Assembly: GCA_015233155.1 (NCBI GenBank)
Contig: JADFYG010000006.1
Span: 100,786 to 140,687, forward strand
Length of the DNA: 39,902 nt
Direction: 5' to 3'
Source: Candidatus Rifleibacteriota bacterium
GTDB taxonomy: Bacteria > Muiribacteriota > Ozemobacteria > Ozemobacterales > Ozemobacteraceae
In this document: positions 23,338-31,239 of the stretch, piece by piece
Numbering within the stretch: the stretch's first letter is position 1
How the letters are laid out: each line of letters starts with the position of its first letter
Made by a program: the position numbers and the translations under genes
The notes under the pieces: model-generated
Told to the model about the DNA's origin: nothing
The model's input: the letters and a program-made list of their open reading frames with translations, nothing else
The model's database searches: none

Positions 23338-24047
23338 AGATGCACTTCTTGGGTGAGTCCGGAATCTGCGGCCAGCTTTTCAACAATCCCGGGAGCGTCA
23401 GAAGCGAATGTTCCGACCGCATCGGCTTCGACATGCAGTCCAAGCCGCTGGTCAAAACGGAATGGGGCTCCTCCGACAACGATTTTCGCCTTGCTTCCGG
23501 ATAACGTCAGTTTTTTGCGCAGTTCCTTCACCTTCAGGGCTGAGGCCAGCATCAAAACCGAAATCAATATAATATCGATCCGGTCTTTGAGCATCAGGAC
23601 AACCAGCCCATCGACATCTACATGTCCGTAATCCAGGACGGCAAAACCTGCCGACTGCATAACCGATAGCACCATTCGTTTCCCAAGCATGTGGTAATCC
23701 TGCAGGACGGCAATAGCAATTCGGGGCTGGGCTTTTCTTGCTATATGATGCGCTGAGAGAAACTCTTCGAGCAGTTCTTCGCAAAGCCGACTGCTCATAT
23801 AAACTTCAGCCAGAGAAACGATACCGTTTTCCCAGTCGCTGCCGATTCGCTCCAATGCGGGAACCACAATCGTTTCGATGAATCGTGACGGATCGGTATT
23901 GAGGGTTCCCTCCTGGAGAAGACGCTCAATGCCGACCCGATCAAGGGACAGTAACGATTGACAAAATGAGCCAATCTGATTCTGCAATGTGCTGGTCAAA
24001 GTATCTGCTCTCCCTGTATATTTTTTCAGCGGCATGAATTGTAACAT
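23334..24047 (-). CDS. B12-binding corrinoid protein (MtaC/MtbC-like)
   Basis: 237 residues if started at ATG 24047; ATG 24035 gives 233, and the longer frame to 24146 would run over the start of the divergent gene. No start has a clear ribosome site. Residues about 15-105 form the helical cap domain (LLSLDRVGIERLLQEG, VVPALERIGSDWENG, EVYMSSRLCEELLEEFL). The Rossmann-type B12 domain follows with QDYHMLGK, a D-x-H-x-x-G motif whose His is the lower axial cobalt ligand in this family, and later KAKIVVGGAPF. Such proteins carry a methyl-corrinoid between methyltransferases. The start codon of the UroD-fold enzyme overlaps its stop, so the two are translationally coupled. Confidence 0.85.
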   Translation of the reverse strand: MLQFMPLKKYTGRADTLTSTLQNQIGSFCQSLLSLDRVGIERLLQEGTLNTDPSRFIETIVVPALERIGSDWENGIVSLAEVYMSSRLCEELLEEFLSAHHIARKAQPRIAIAVLQDYHMLGKRMVLSVMQSAGFAVLDYGHVDVDGLVVLMLKDRIDIILISVLMLASALKVKELRKKLTLSGSKAKIVVGGAPFRFDQRLGLHVEADAVGTFASDAPGIVEKLAADSGLTQEVHL

Positions 24048-24054
24048 CTGGCAC

Positions 24055-24070
24055 GGTATATGCCAATACC
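24055..24070. promoter_or_regulatory. Inverted repeat in the divergent promoter region, possible operator
   Basis: GGTAT-ATGCCA-ATACC, a perfect 5-base inverted repeat with six-base spacer, directly upstream of the corrinoid gene and 60 bases from the HTH gene. Could be a binding site for the divergent HTH protein; no other copy was seen. Confidence 0.25.
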
Positions 24071-24131
24071 CTCTTTCATTTGTGATATCATCATGGTTGT
24101 GTAAACGTTTTTCTGTTGAGGAGACAATAAA

Positions 24132-24761
24132 ATGGCTGAATACCAACGATTGCTGACTTTGCGGGAGGCGTCAGCTCTGTTGAGCGTAAACCCCGAAGTG
24201 ATGCGACGGTGGTTGCGCGGTGGGCAGATGAAGGGTGTGAAGGTTGGAAGCGATTGGCGAATCCGCCAGGAAGACATAGACGAATTGATGCATTCTTCCC
24301 CCAAAACCGCGTCAGTTGATAAGAGTGTTGCGAATGCGGCTGATGACAGCCCGAAGATGTGTGTGAAATTTCCAAAATGGGTTGAGTATTCCGGATTGCC
24401 GGCTCATTTAAACCGGGAAATCGGTCCGGAAGCCTGGTCAGTTTTCAAGAAGATCGTAGAGCTAGATTTCGAAAAGGGTGAGCGTGAGGACAGAAAGATC
24501 TTCCTTGATGAGGCGGATCTTCCGGAACGCATTGGTTATTCAGTTGAAACGGTCGAACGTATAATTGCCGCGCTTCGCGAGCATAAATTCATTCGTACAG
24601 GTCATGAACGCAAGTTCGGGGCCTGGGTAAGTATCGTGACACCTTTACATACTCCTAACATGGTGTTGGACATAAGTTTCGAGCACGGCGGAATAAAAGG
24701 CGCTCCCAGCAAGGCGTTCGAGAAAAACTGTGTTCGTCGTTACCTTGAATTTTCAAAATGA
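24132..24761 (+). CDS. Excisionase-type helix-turn-helix DNA-binding protein with second winged-helix-like domain
   Basis: 209 residues from ATG 24132 with GAGGAG 9 bases upstream. Residues 6-55 are an excisionase/MerR-type helix-turn-helix (LLTLREASALLSVNPEVMRR, then WLRGGQMKGVKVGSDWRIRQ and EDIDELM). After a linker, residues about 85-200 contain a second winged-helix-like segment (LPERIGYSVETVERIIAALR, EHKFIRTG). No integrase or recombination directionality context is present, so it is more likely a regulator than a phage excisionase. It is transcribed divergently from the corrinoid/methyltransferase/kinase operon and could control it; that is inferred from position. Ends 14 bases from the convergent phosphopantetheinyl transferase gene. 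Confidence 0.8.
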   Translation: MAEYQRLLTLREASALLSVNPEVMRRWLRGGQMKGVKVGSDWRIRQEDIDELMHSSPKTASVDKSVANAADDSPKMCVKFPKWVEYSGLPAHLNREIGPEAWSVFKKIVELDFEKGEREDRKIFLDEADLPERIGYSVETVERIIAALREHKFIRTGHERKFGAWVSIVTPLHTPNMVLDISFEHGGIKGAPSKAFEKNCVRRYLEFSK

Positions 24762-24775
24762 TGCGGCTGTGGTAA

Positions 24776-25462
24776 TTAGACAGGTCGAATGTCGAGTCGA
24801 TCTATTTGTACAGGTGCCGCGATGCAGCCGACGAAACCTGCGAATTCATCCAGATCGATGAAATCCCAGCGTTCGGACTCCTGCGTATGATGAACATGCT
24901 TAACCAATGCCTTTCGTAGTCCGCGTTCAAATGAGACTTCTATCTCGCCGATGCCTGTGATGCCTTTTCCAGTGCCTTTAAGATAGGCTTCCTTGCGCGT
25001 CCATGCGCGAAAAAAAGCTTCGATACGCTCATTTTCCGGAAATCCTTGCCATACCTCGTATTCGCGCGCCGAAAAAAATCTTTTTACGATTGGTTCGGGC
25101 TGGTAATTCTCACGTATCTTTTCAACGTCGATACCGATTTCGAAATCGCGCGAAATTCCGACTACGAGAAGATCTGCTGAATGAGAAACACTGTATCGCA
25201 CCGGGGGGGGGGCTCCTGACCCGGCGACGAATGGTTTTCCCCCAGTCTCCTCAGCGAAGCTAAGCTCGCGTGGGTCACACCTGAGAGTTTCACCGAGAAT
25301 TCGCCGCAGAAGCCCACGAGCCGCCAGAAAGCGTCTTTCAACCGTCGGAAACTTTGCGCGACTGCATCGGTCCAATTCATCGTCTGAGAGAAGTCTGCGT
25401 AGCGCTTCAAGTTCAGGCTCCTCCAGTCGAAGGTCGGCATGCCTGATTTCTATTACGTTCAC
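24776..25462 (-). CDS. Sfp-type 4'-phosphopantetheinyl transferase
   Basis: 228 residues from ATG 25462. It transfers the phosphopantetheine arm of CoA to carrier proteins. Motifs of the Sfp group are in order: RRFLAARGLLRRIL, GKPFV, VRYSVSHSADLLVVGISRD, GIDVEKIRENY (Mg-binding Asp and Glu) and FFRAWTRKEAYLKGTGKGI (Glu and Lys of the active site). Length is typical. A 9-base G run at 25203-25211 lies inside the coding region. No polyketide or non-ribosomal peptide genes are nearby, so it may serve general acyl carrier proteins. It sits 16 bases downstream of modC in the same direction and may share its transcript. Confidence 0.93.
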   Translation of the reverse strand: MNVIEIRHADLRLEEPELEALRRLLSDDELDRCSRAKFPTVERRFLAARGLLRRILGETLRCDPRELSFAEETGGKPFVAGSGAPPPVRYSVSHSADLLVVGISRDFEIGIDVEKIRENYQPEPIVKRFFSAREYEVWQGFPENERIEAFFRAWTRKEAYLKGTGKGITGIGEIEVSFERGLRKALVKHVHHTQESERWDFIDLDEFAGFVGCIAAPVQIDRLDIRPV

Positions 25463-25478
25463 TTTTTATTGCCAGTCA

Positions 25479-26234
25479 TTATGCAGATCCCGGCTTTTTT
25501 TTGAAAATCGCGCATCTACAGAGTTCGTCAACATTAACCAGGTCTTTTACCGCCTCCGTGGCAGGATTTCCGAAGACTTCCACTGGGGTGCCGCATTGAA
25601 CCACCCGACCTTCCGAATAAATTATAAGGCGGTCTGCCATCGTGTAAGCCTCGAAAATATCGTGGGTGACGAGTACGATGGGAATGGAAAACTCTTTCTG
25701 GATCTTACGCAGAAACAGTCGCATCTTGCCGCGTATCGGGTTATCCAGCGCGGAAAAAGGCTCGTCGAGAAGAAGAGCGATTGGTTTTCCGATCAAAGCA
25801 CGGGCGAATGCTACCCGCTGCTTCTGCCCTCCGGATATTTGTGCCGGATACTTGTTCAGCAGTTCTTCGATTTCGAAGGTTACGGCAAGATGCTGAAGAG
25901 CATCTTCAGCAGGACCTTTTTCTATCTCGCGAAGACCGTATCGAATGTTATCGGCTACAGTGAAGTGCGGAAACAACGCGCTGTCCTGGAAGACGTATCC
26001 GATACGCCGTTCCTGCGGAGAAAGACTCGTGCTGTCGTTCGAATCATACAGAACTCTACCTCCGGCTTTTACCATACCGGCATCAGGACTGCGCAATCCG
26101 GCAATCATTTGCAACGAAATGGACTTTCCGGCTCCCGAGTAGCCGAAGATAACTCCGATTTCGGTGCCGATTTCCCATGCGACGTCGAGAGTGAAATCCC
26201 GGAGAGTTTTTTGCAGTCGGATGTGCAGAGTCAT
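25479..26234 (-). CDS. modC: Molybdate ABC transporter ATP-binding protein ModC
   Basis: 251 residues from ATG 26234, overlapping modB by four bases. Walker A GYSGAGKS, Q-loop YVFQDSALFPH, signature ISGGQKQRVAFARAL, Walker B ALLLDEPFSALD and switch His VTHD are all present. The ALFPH after the Q-loop and the N-terminal LDVAWEIG fit the molybdate/tungstate group. It lacks the C-terminal TOBE (molybdate-binding) domain of many ModC proteins, being about 100 residues shorter, and so cannot regulate itself that way. It energises ModB. No modA (binding protein) is in the window. Confidence 0.85.
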   Translation of the reverse strand: MTLHIRLQKTLRDFTLDVAWEIGTEIGVIFGYSGAGKSISLQMIAGLRSPDAGMVKAGGRVLYDSNDSTSLSPQERRIGYVFQDSALFPHFTVADNIRYGLREIEKGPAEDALQHLAVTFEIEELLNKYPAQISGGQKQRVAFARALIGKPIALLLDEPFSALDNPIRGKMRLFLRKIQKEFSIPIVLVTHDIFEAYTMADRLIIYSEGRVVQCGTPVEVFGNPATEAVKDLVNVDELCRCAIFKKKPGSA

Positions 26235-26905
26235 CGCAGCACCGGGGCGCGATTCCAGCGACGGCCAAGATATATGGCCAAGCCCGATACGAGGGTGAAG
26301 AAAATTACCATGCCTTCAGCTCGGGACCACTCTCCGGCTGCGGCTAATGAATATATTTCGAGCGGCATCGTATTTGTTCGTCCGGGAATATTTCCAGCAA
26401 GCATAAGGGTTGCACCGAACTCGCCCATCGCCCGCGCGAATGAGAGGACAATCCCGGCGAAAATCCCCTGTCGGGCGAGTGGAAGGGTTATCCTGAGGGC
26501 GGTTTCCAGCTCCGAATGGCCGAGCGTATAAGAAACGTCGATCAGGTGCTGGTCTACAGCTTCGATAGCAGCTCTGGCCGCCTGGACCATAAGTGGAAGA
26601 GATATCACCGCGGAAGCTATTACAGCCCCGTGCCATGAAAAAATGACTGAATACCCAAAGGTATTATATAGCCAGCCGCCAATAAATCCCTGACGACCGA
26701 ACAAGACCACGAGATAATACCCCGTTACGGTTGGCGGAAGGACCATTGGCAGAAGGATCAGACACTCCAATACACCTTTTCCACGAAACCGGCCGCGTGC
26801 AAGAAGATAGGCCAGGGCTGTGCCGAGAATGAAAACGAGCATGGTGCTGATAGAGGCAACCATGAAAGAGAGTTTCAGCGAAAACCAGGCCATGCTGTCG
26901 GGCAT
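26231..26905 (-). CDS. modB: Molybdate ABC transporter permease ModB
   Basis: 224 residues from ATG 26905 with GAGGAAG upstream. About five membrane helices, with the ModB/CysT-type EAA loop ALRITLPLARQGIFAGIVLS directly before FARAMGEFGATLMLAGNI, a signature of molybdate permeases. Start overlaps modC downstream. Together they import molybdate or tungstate, needed for molybdopterin enzymes. A binding protein gene normally precedes modB; the 219 bases upstream hold none, so the binding protein is elsewhere or has been lost. Substrate could also be tungstate or another oxyanion. Confidence 0.88.
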   Translation of the reverse strand: MPDSMAWFSLKLSFMVASISTMLVFILGTALAYLLARGRFRGKGVLECLILLPMVLPPTVTGYYLVVLFGRQGFIGGWLYNTFGYSVIFSWHGAVIASAVISLPLMVQAARAAIEAVDQHLIDVSYTLGHSELETALRITLPLARQGIFAGIVLSFARAMGEFGATLMLAGNIPGRTNTMPLEIYSLAAAGEWSRAEGMVIFFTLVSGLAIYLGRRWNRAPVLR

Positions 26906-27065
26906 TGGTACTTCCTCTGTATTCTTTAAGTAGCATTAGATAGTATTTTGAATGATATGTAATCTTTTTGTCAATATTATTTTACGGTATATACGACTAC
27001 TGGTGCTTTTGGCTGCGCATTTCTGCATCCAGAGCCGATATATAGGGCAATTCATAAAATAGCTC

Positions 27066-27095
27066 TTGATTTTATCGGACGAAAACGGATATCTT
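27066..27095 (+). promoter_or_regulatory. Promoter candidate for the small membrane protein gene
   Basis: TTGATT (27066-27071), 18-base spacer, TATCTT (27090-27095), about 30 bases before ATG 27125. Each box matches the consensus in four of six positions. Confidence 0.3.
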
Positions 27096-27124
27096 TAAAC
27101 TATACAGCATGTGGAGGGACATTC

Positions 27125-27700
27125 ATGAATTATATGATGCACATCATCCGGGCAATCGTGTTGCTCGTCATGTTGGGGCTTGCGCCTTTTTGTGTTTTTG
27201 CCCAGGAGCACAGTTCTGTAATTTACTATGAAGACAGTATTAATATGGCTTTTCAGGGGCGCGATGTCCTCGAGAAAGAGCTCCAGTGGAATATTGGCGC
27301 GGGGTCTCCAGCGGCAGGCCGAGGTACCCTCCAAAACTGGGGATTATGGAATTTTGTCAGAGACTCTCTGAAAGATAGCGGAACCTTTGATATTGCCCGC
27401 CAGTTGGTAATCAACAAAGATGAACCGGCTCTTCAGGAGATGGTTCGCCGAATGTTACGCGGCAAGAGTTTAAACGGCAGTAGAAATGAAAGTTTCTATG
27501 GTGAAGAAGATGATGATGAATGGTCGCCGTTTGGTTATTGGCGAAAACCCAAAATTTTGAAGTTCTTCTTCGAGTTTCACCGCGAGACCGTTGCTGCGAT
27601 CCTGATGGCCGGTGCCATGCTGTTCTTCGTTCTACCGAAACGCACCTTACGAAAACTTCTGGGTGTTCGGCACACTTTCCGTAGACGACCGGGAGTCTGA
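27125..27700 (+). CDS. Exported small protein with C-terminal membrane anchor, unknown function
   Basis: 191 residues from ATG 27125, with a strong ribosome site (GGAGGG) 6-7 bases upstream. A signal peptide (hydrophobic residues about 7-23, then CVFAQE as probable cleavage site) leads to an extracytoplasmic domain rich in charged residues, ending in an acidic patch (GEEDDDEW) and a single membrane segment (about 157-172, AAILMAGAMLFFVLP), then a basic tail (KRTLRKLLGVRHTFRRRP). I do not recognise a family. It stands alone: a promoter candidate in front and an intrinsic terminator behind make it monocistronic. Type I topology with a basic cytoplasmic tail is predicted. Confidence 0.7.
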   Translation: MNYMMHIIRAIVLLVMLGLAPFCVFAQEHSSVIYYEDSINMAFQGRDVLEKELQWNIGAGSPAAGRGTLQNWGLWNFVRDSLKDSGTFDIARQLVINKDEPALQEMVRRMLRGKSLNGSRNESFYGEEDDDEWSPFGYWRKPKILKFFFEFHRETVAAILMAGAMLFFVLPKRTLRKLLGVRHTFRRRPGV

Positions 27701-27723
27701 AGACTCTCAGTATTTGAATCACC

Positions 27724-27752
27724 GGGGCGGATTATCCGCCCCGTTTCTTTTT
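27724..27752 (+). terminator. Intrinsic terminator of the small membrane protein gene
   Basis: Perfect 8-base stem GGGGCGGA/TCCGCCCC with TTA loop, followed by GTTTCTTTTT. It lies 24 bases after the stop codon at 27700 and before the end of a convergent gene. Confidence 0.85.
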
Positions 27753-27780
27753 GTCGGAAACCCGAGTTGTCATTGGAGTA

Positions 27781-28200
27781 TCAGCCCAGCAAAGACAGGA
27801 TTGAATCTGTATTTCGTAATACCTTCTGCCCGTCGGAGCTATATATGATTTCTTCAGCAGCCTGTTTGTGAGCTAGTTCCCGCTGGGCCTCATACTCCAC
27901 TTGCGATGCTTTCAGTGCGGTTGTGCGGTCGCTCGGCGAGAGTCCTGGGGGCATCATGGCTGCAATGCGTGCTTCCCGGGCAGCCTTTATTGTTGCAGCC
28001 GGGTCCCCGGGAACTCTTTCCACTTTCAAAGGTATTTGGGCGCCAGAAACGAATGAGGAGGTTTGTGATGCATTCGCAGAGTCGAGGTTCGTCTGGTCTG
28101 TCGTTTTAGCGTTTTTTTTCGTAAGGCTTTCCTGATACATTGCCATACTCGTGGAGTCCCGAAACCGGGTTGGATTAGAAGAAATTGATGATAAGGTCAT
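27781..28200 (-). CDS. Hypothetical protein, Ser/Ala-rich, resembling the tail of the SprA/CJM1_0395 family
   Basis: 139 residues from ATG 28200. No signal peptide or membrane helix. The N-terminal half is Ser/Thr/Asn-rich and probably disordered. The C-terminal half (VPGDPAATIKAAREARIAAM, then SPSDRTTALKASQVEYEAQR) resembles, from memory, the C-terminal helical part of the putative metalloprotease family SprA/CJM1_0395 (pattern of AA-aP-xPSPQDR-VAA-A), but the HExxH zinc motif of that family is absent. It may therefore be a non-catalytic relative. Convergent with the terminator of the preceding gene. Role unknown. Confidence 0.6.
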   Translation of the reverse strand: MTLSSISSNPTRFRDSTSMAMYQESLTKKNAKTTDQTNLDSANASQTSSFVSGAQIPLKVERVPGDPAATIKAAREARIAAMMPPGLSPSDRTTALKASQVEYEAQRELAHKQAAEEIIYSSDGQKVLRNTDSILSLLG

Positions 28201-28604
28201 GACTGCGTTTTCCTTCCGAACCTCTCTTGTTGCGTCCTCTAATGGGAACAGACAAGGAGGGAAATCTGTTTGCCTTGCTTAATCATCGGCCGGAAAAGAT
28301 TGCCTCCGAAGTGTCGTCATGGCAGACACAATTAAAGTCGAGTGGCAGAGCGCGACGAGTTCTATATCTGTGTTTTCTCGGCTGGCCCGGCGGTCCAGCC
28401 CTACCGTTCGTTGAAATCATGCAATTAGCCATGCACTGGCGGAAAATTAAATGCCTGTGCGTGCAGTGAGAAATTGCACTTATGCACTGTTTCTGATAAA
28501 TTATATGTAAAGAAGTGTGAATTCATGTCATTTTGTTCCAAAAGTTCTCCTTCACGAGGAGGAAACATCATGGTTTCGTTTTCGAGTCCTGGAGGGAGCA
28601 CTTA
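28201..28604. other. 404-base intergenic region before the phosphatase regulator gene
   Basis: Divergent region. It contains a REP palindrome (28380-28404). A plus-strand frame at 28227-28469 runs through the REP and has no ribosome site, so I do not call it. Near 28476-28510 TTGCAC, 17 bases, TAAATT is a very weak promoter candidate for the gene at 28605. Confidence 0.45.
28380..28404 (-). repeat. REP-type palindrome, copy 4
   Basis: Arms GGCTGG and CCAGCC around loop CCCGGCGGT, then CTAC; same loop and tail as the copy at 17726 with compensating arm changes. Confidence 0.8.
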
Positions 28605-30266
28605 ATGGGAATCCCCCTGAACCTTCTTTTGATCGAAGACTCAGATGATGATGCCCACCTTTTGCTCAGAGAATTGGAGCGTGGCGGGTTCGATGTCGCT
28701 CATTGTCGCGTCGAGACAAAAGATGAAATGGTCGATGCTCTTACCCGGCAACCCTGGGATTTGATCATTTCCGATTATGTGATGCCGCGTTTTAGCGGAC
28801 TCAGCGCCCTCAGCGTTCTGCACGAGCGCAACATTGATCTGCCCTTTCTCATCGTATCCGGAAAAATCGGCGAAGAAACCGCGGTCGAGGCGATGAAGGC
28901 AGGTGCTCACGATTATCTTCTCAAGGGAAATCTTTTTCGTCTCGTACCGGCGATTCATCGTGAGCTTGCAGACGCTTCAGGCCGTCGTGAACGTCGAAAG
29001 ACCGAAGAAGAACTCCGCCATGCCCGCGAACAGGAAGTCGAAATTGCGGCACGCATTCAGCAGACTCTGCTAATAGGCAAGCCTCCAGGTGAACTGGAAG
29101 GCGCACGACTGGCATTTCTTACAATTCCATCGCAAGCTGTAGATGGTGATTTCTACGATTTCTACCAGCATCGCGATATGCTTTTTGACCTGGTAATCGG
29201 AGATGTAATGGGAAAGGGTATTCCGGCAGCTCTCATTGGTGCCGCCACCAAAGCTACGTTTTTGCATGCCATGAATCGTTTACTTGCAATCGATCCGGAT
29301 TGTCATCCCACCCCGGAAGAAATAATCACCGTTGTACACACAGATTTGAGCGGACAACTCAGCAATCTCATGTCATTCGTGACGCTTATATATGCGCGTT
29401 TCGATCTTGAAACACGCACGCTTTACTTTGTCAATTGCGGACACCCGCCAATCCTTCATTTTCGACGCGCCACCGGGGATTTTTCCCTGATTTCTACGGG
29501 TGACCCTCCGCTTGGGGTGGCGGAGAATGCGCTATATCATCAGCTCGTTCTTCCATTCGATCGTGGGGATACGATATTTTTCTATTCGGACGGGGTTGTC
29601 GATGCGCGTAATCCGCGAGGCGAGTTCTTCGGAACCACTCGCCTCGAAGATTTAATCAGGCTTCATCATAATCTGCTCCCCTGGGAGATCGTAAACGAAG
29701 TCCAGCAGGCAGTTTTTGATTTTGCCGGCCGTGAAGCTTTTTTTGACGATCTGACCTGCGTTGCTGTTCAGATACATCCGGAAGAAATCGGCGTTCCGCT
29801 GGCCTGGACTGAATGGCCCATGATCGCGAATCTTGACGATATACCGCGACTGCGCTCATTTATCCGGAATTTCGCCGGAAAAATCCCGTTCTATGATCGT
29901 CGTGATGAATGGATCGCCACATTTGAGCTCGCTGTTATAGAGGCGACTACGACAGTCATTCTTCACGCTTATCCGAACAGGCCGGATGGCGAAATTATGA
30001 TCAAGGCAGAGAGATTTGCCGATAGATTAACCGTCCGTATTCTACATCGGGGAAAAAGTTTCGATCCTCGCACAATTACGCTGGTATCTGATGGACGGCG
30101 TCGCGAAAATAGCGGTCTGTTACGGATTTCACAGGCCGTCGATATCTGTAATTATCTCCGGGATCGGGAGGGACGCTTCTGTATTCTGCTTGTAAAGAGA
30201 TTTTTTCCGTCTTCCGCAGTCGAAGTGTCCGGCTTAGCTGCCGCTGACCCGGGAGTTTCCGCATGA
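28605..30266 (+). CDS. Response regulator with SpoIIE/PP2C phosphatase and degenerate ATPase domain
   Basis: 553 residues from ATG 28605, preceded by GGAGGGAG. Residues 5-125 are a receiver (EDSDDD, Asp57 in DLIISDYVM, Lys108 in YLLKGN). A coiled linker (RRKTEEELRHAREQEVEIAA) leads to a PP2C/SpoIIE phosphatase (about 145-365) with GDFYDF, IGDVMGKGIPAAL, FFYSDGVVDARN and DDLTC, metal-binding Asp residues intact. The C-terminal 150 residues resemble an RsbW-type ATPase, but the N-box reads ELAVIEATTTVILHAY, with Thr where the Mg-ATP Asn is expected. Such proteins dephosphorylate anti-anti-sigma (STAS) proteins in partner switching. It overlaps the next gene by four bases. No STAS protein is in the window. 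Confidence 0.92.
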   Translation: MGIPLNLLLIEDSDDDAHLLLRELERGGFDVAHCRVETKDEMVDALTRQPWDLIISDYVMPRFSGLSALSVLHERNIDLPFLIVSGKIGEETAVEAMKAGAHDYLLKGNLFRLVPAIHRELADASGRRERRKTEEELRHAREQEVEIAARIQQTLLIGKPPGELEGARLAFLTIPSQAVDGDFYDFYQHRDMLFDLVIGDVMGKGIPAALIGAATKATFLHAMNRLLAIDPDCHPTPEEIITVVHTDLSGQLSNLMSFVTLIYARFDLETRTLYFVNCGHPPILHFRRATGDFSLISTGDPPLGVAENALYHQLVLPFDRGDTIFFYSDGVVDARNPRGEFFGTTRLEDLIRLHHNLLPWEIVNEVQQAVFDFAGREAFFDDLTCVAVQIHPEEIGVPLAWTEWPMIANLDDIPRLRSFIRNFAGKIPFYDRRDEWIATFELAVIEATTTVILHAYPNRPDGEIMIKAERFADRLTVRILHRGKSFDPRTITLVSDGRRRENSGLLRISQAVDICNYLRDREGRFCILLVKRFFPSSAVEVSGLAAADPGVSA

Positions 30267-31237
30267 ATATGCCTTCCGCGTCGCCATATAGTCTGAATGT
30301 GCTGGTGGTCGATCATCAACCGGACTCCCGGGATGCTTTATCCGACATTATTTCTGCCGAGGGTCACTCGGTTTTGATTGCACGCGACGGAGTTGAAGGG
30401 CAGCGGCTCTTTGAGCGACATCATCCGGATCTTGTAATTACCGACGTGCATTTGCCTCGCCTCAGTGGCCTGGAATTGCTCGCGAATATTCGACACACGG
30501 ATCCTGCCGCTTTAGTAGTGGTCCTGGCCGCATTCGGTGATGTTGATTCGATCATCGCGTCATTGCATCTGCGTGCAACGAATTTTATCCAGAAGCCGCA
30601 TCGCCCTGCGGAAGTGGCGACTTTGCTGAGAAAATATGCGGCTATCATTGAAGCCCGCCTCTATGGCGCGGAAATACTGCATATGATGAGCCATCAGCAG
30701 TTCTCCATGAAAATAGACAATGAGATACATTTAGTGCCTCAGATAACCGATTTTCTTGTGCGTGCCACTCACAAGTCACTTCCATCACAATCGAGAATGG
30801 AAGTCCGACTTGGATTGACGGAACTTATCGCCAATGCCATCGAGCACGGCAATCTTGAAATAAGCTATTCCGAAAAAACCAAGGCGCTGACATCACGTGA
30901 TGAAAGGGCACTGGAAGAGCTTTTTATCGCCCGACGTTCTAATCCGGTGTTGGGAAAGCGCCGCGCAAGCGTCGCGTTCAGCTTGACTCCGACAGGTTGT
31001 GAATGGGTCGTTTCCGACGAAGGCAATGGCTTCGACTGGAAGGGCCTTCCAGACCCCCTGTCCCCGGAGCACCTCATGGAATCGCACGGACGCGGAATAT
31101 TTCTTGCCAGATTCCAGTTTGATGAGATGGAATATATAGGCTCAGGCAACCAGGTGCGTCTCAAAAAGACAATTGCAGCAGATTCCCCAGGATCGAATAG
31201 CGATAGCGAAGATTCAGAAAAAAACAGGGAGCCTTGA
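30263..31237 (+). CDS. Response regulator fused to an RsbW-like histidine-kinase-type ATPase
   Basis: 324 residues from ATG 30263, overlapping the previous stop (ATGA). A receiver (about 11-125) carries Asp61 in LVITDVHLPRLSGLELL and Lys in NFIQKPHRP. The C-terminal part (about 140-310) is an HATPase domain with an intact N-box (GLTELIANAIEHGNLEISYS), the G1-like VSDEGNGFDW and the lid-region HGRGIFLARFQFDEMEY. No HisKA dimerisation domain is present, so it fits the anti-sigma/serine-kinase type rather than a classical sensor kinase. With the preceding phosphatase it makes a two-protein regulatory pair in which only this ATPase looks competent to bind ATP. It ends two bases before the convergent sigma factor gene. 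Confidence 0.9.
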   Translation: MNMPSASPYSLNVLVVDHQPDSRDALSDIISAEGHSVLIARDGVEGQRLFERHHPDLVITDVHLPRLSGLELLANIRHTDPAALVVVLAAFGDVDSIIASLHLRATNFIQKPHRPAEVATLLRKYAAIIEARLYGAEILHMMSHQQFSMKIDNEIHLVPQITDFLVRATHKSLPSQSRMEVRLGLTELIANAIEHGNLEISYSEKTKALTSRDERALEELFIARRSNPVLGKRRASVAFSLTPTGCEWVVSDEGNGFDWKGLPDPLSPEHLMESHGRGIFLARFQFDEMEYIGSGNQVRLKKTIAADSPGSNSDSEDSEKNREP

Positions 31238-31239
31238 TA

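Noticed and set aside
24048..24146. Longer N-terminus for the corrinoid protein
   Set aside because: It would overlap the start and ribosome site of the divergent HTH gene; the conserved cap domain begins after the internal Met codons.
24132..24761. Sign of a prophage or integrative element from the excisionase-like gene
   Set aside because: No integrase, attachment-site repeats or phage genes nearby; the two-domain layout fits a chromosomal regulator.
25203..25211. Nine-base G run as a phase-variation tract in the phosphopantetheinyl transferase gene
   Set aside because: Short, within a conserved gene whose frame is intact, and explained by Pro codons; much weaker case than the mamE tract.
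28227..28469. 80-codon plus-strand frame
   Set aside because: Runs through a REP palindrome, has no ribosome site and no recognisable feature.
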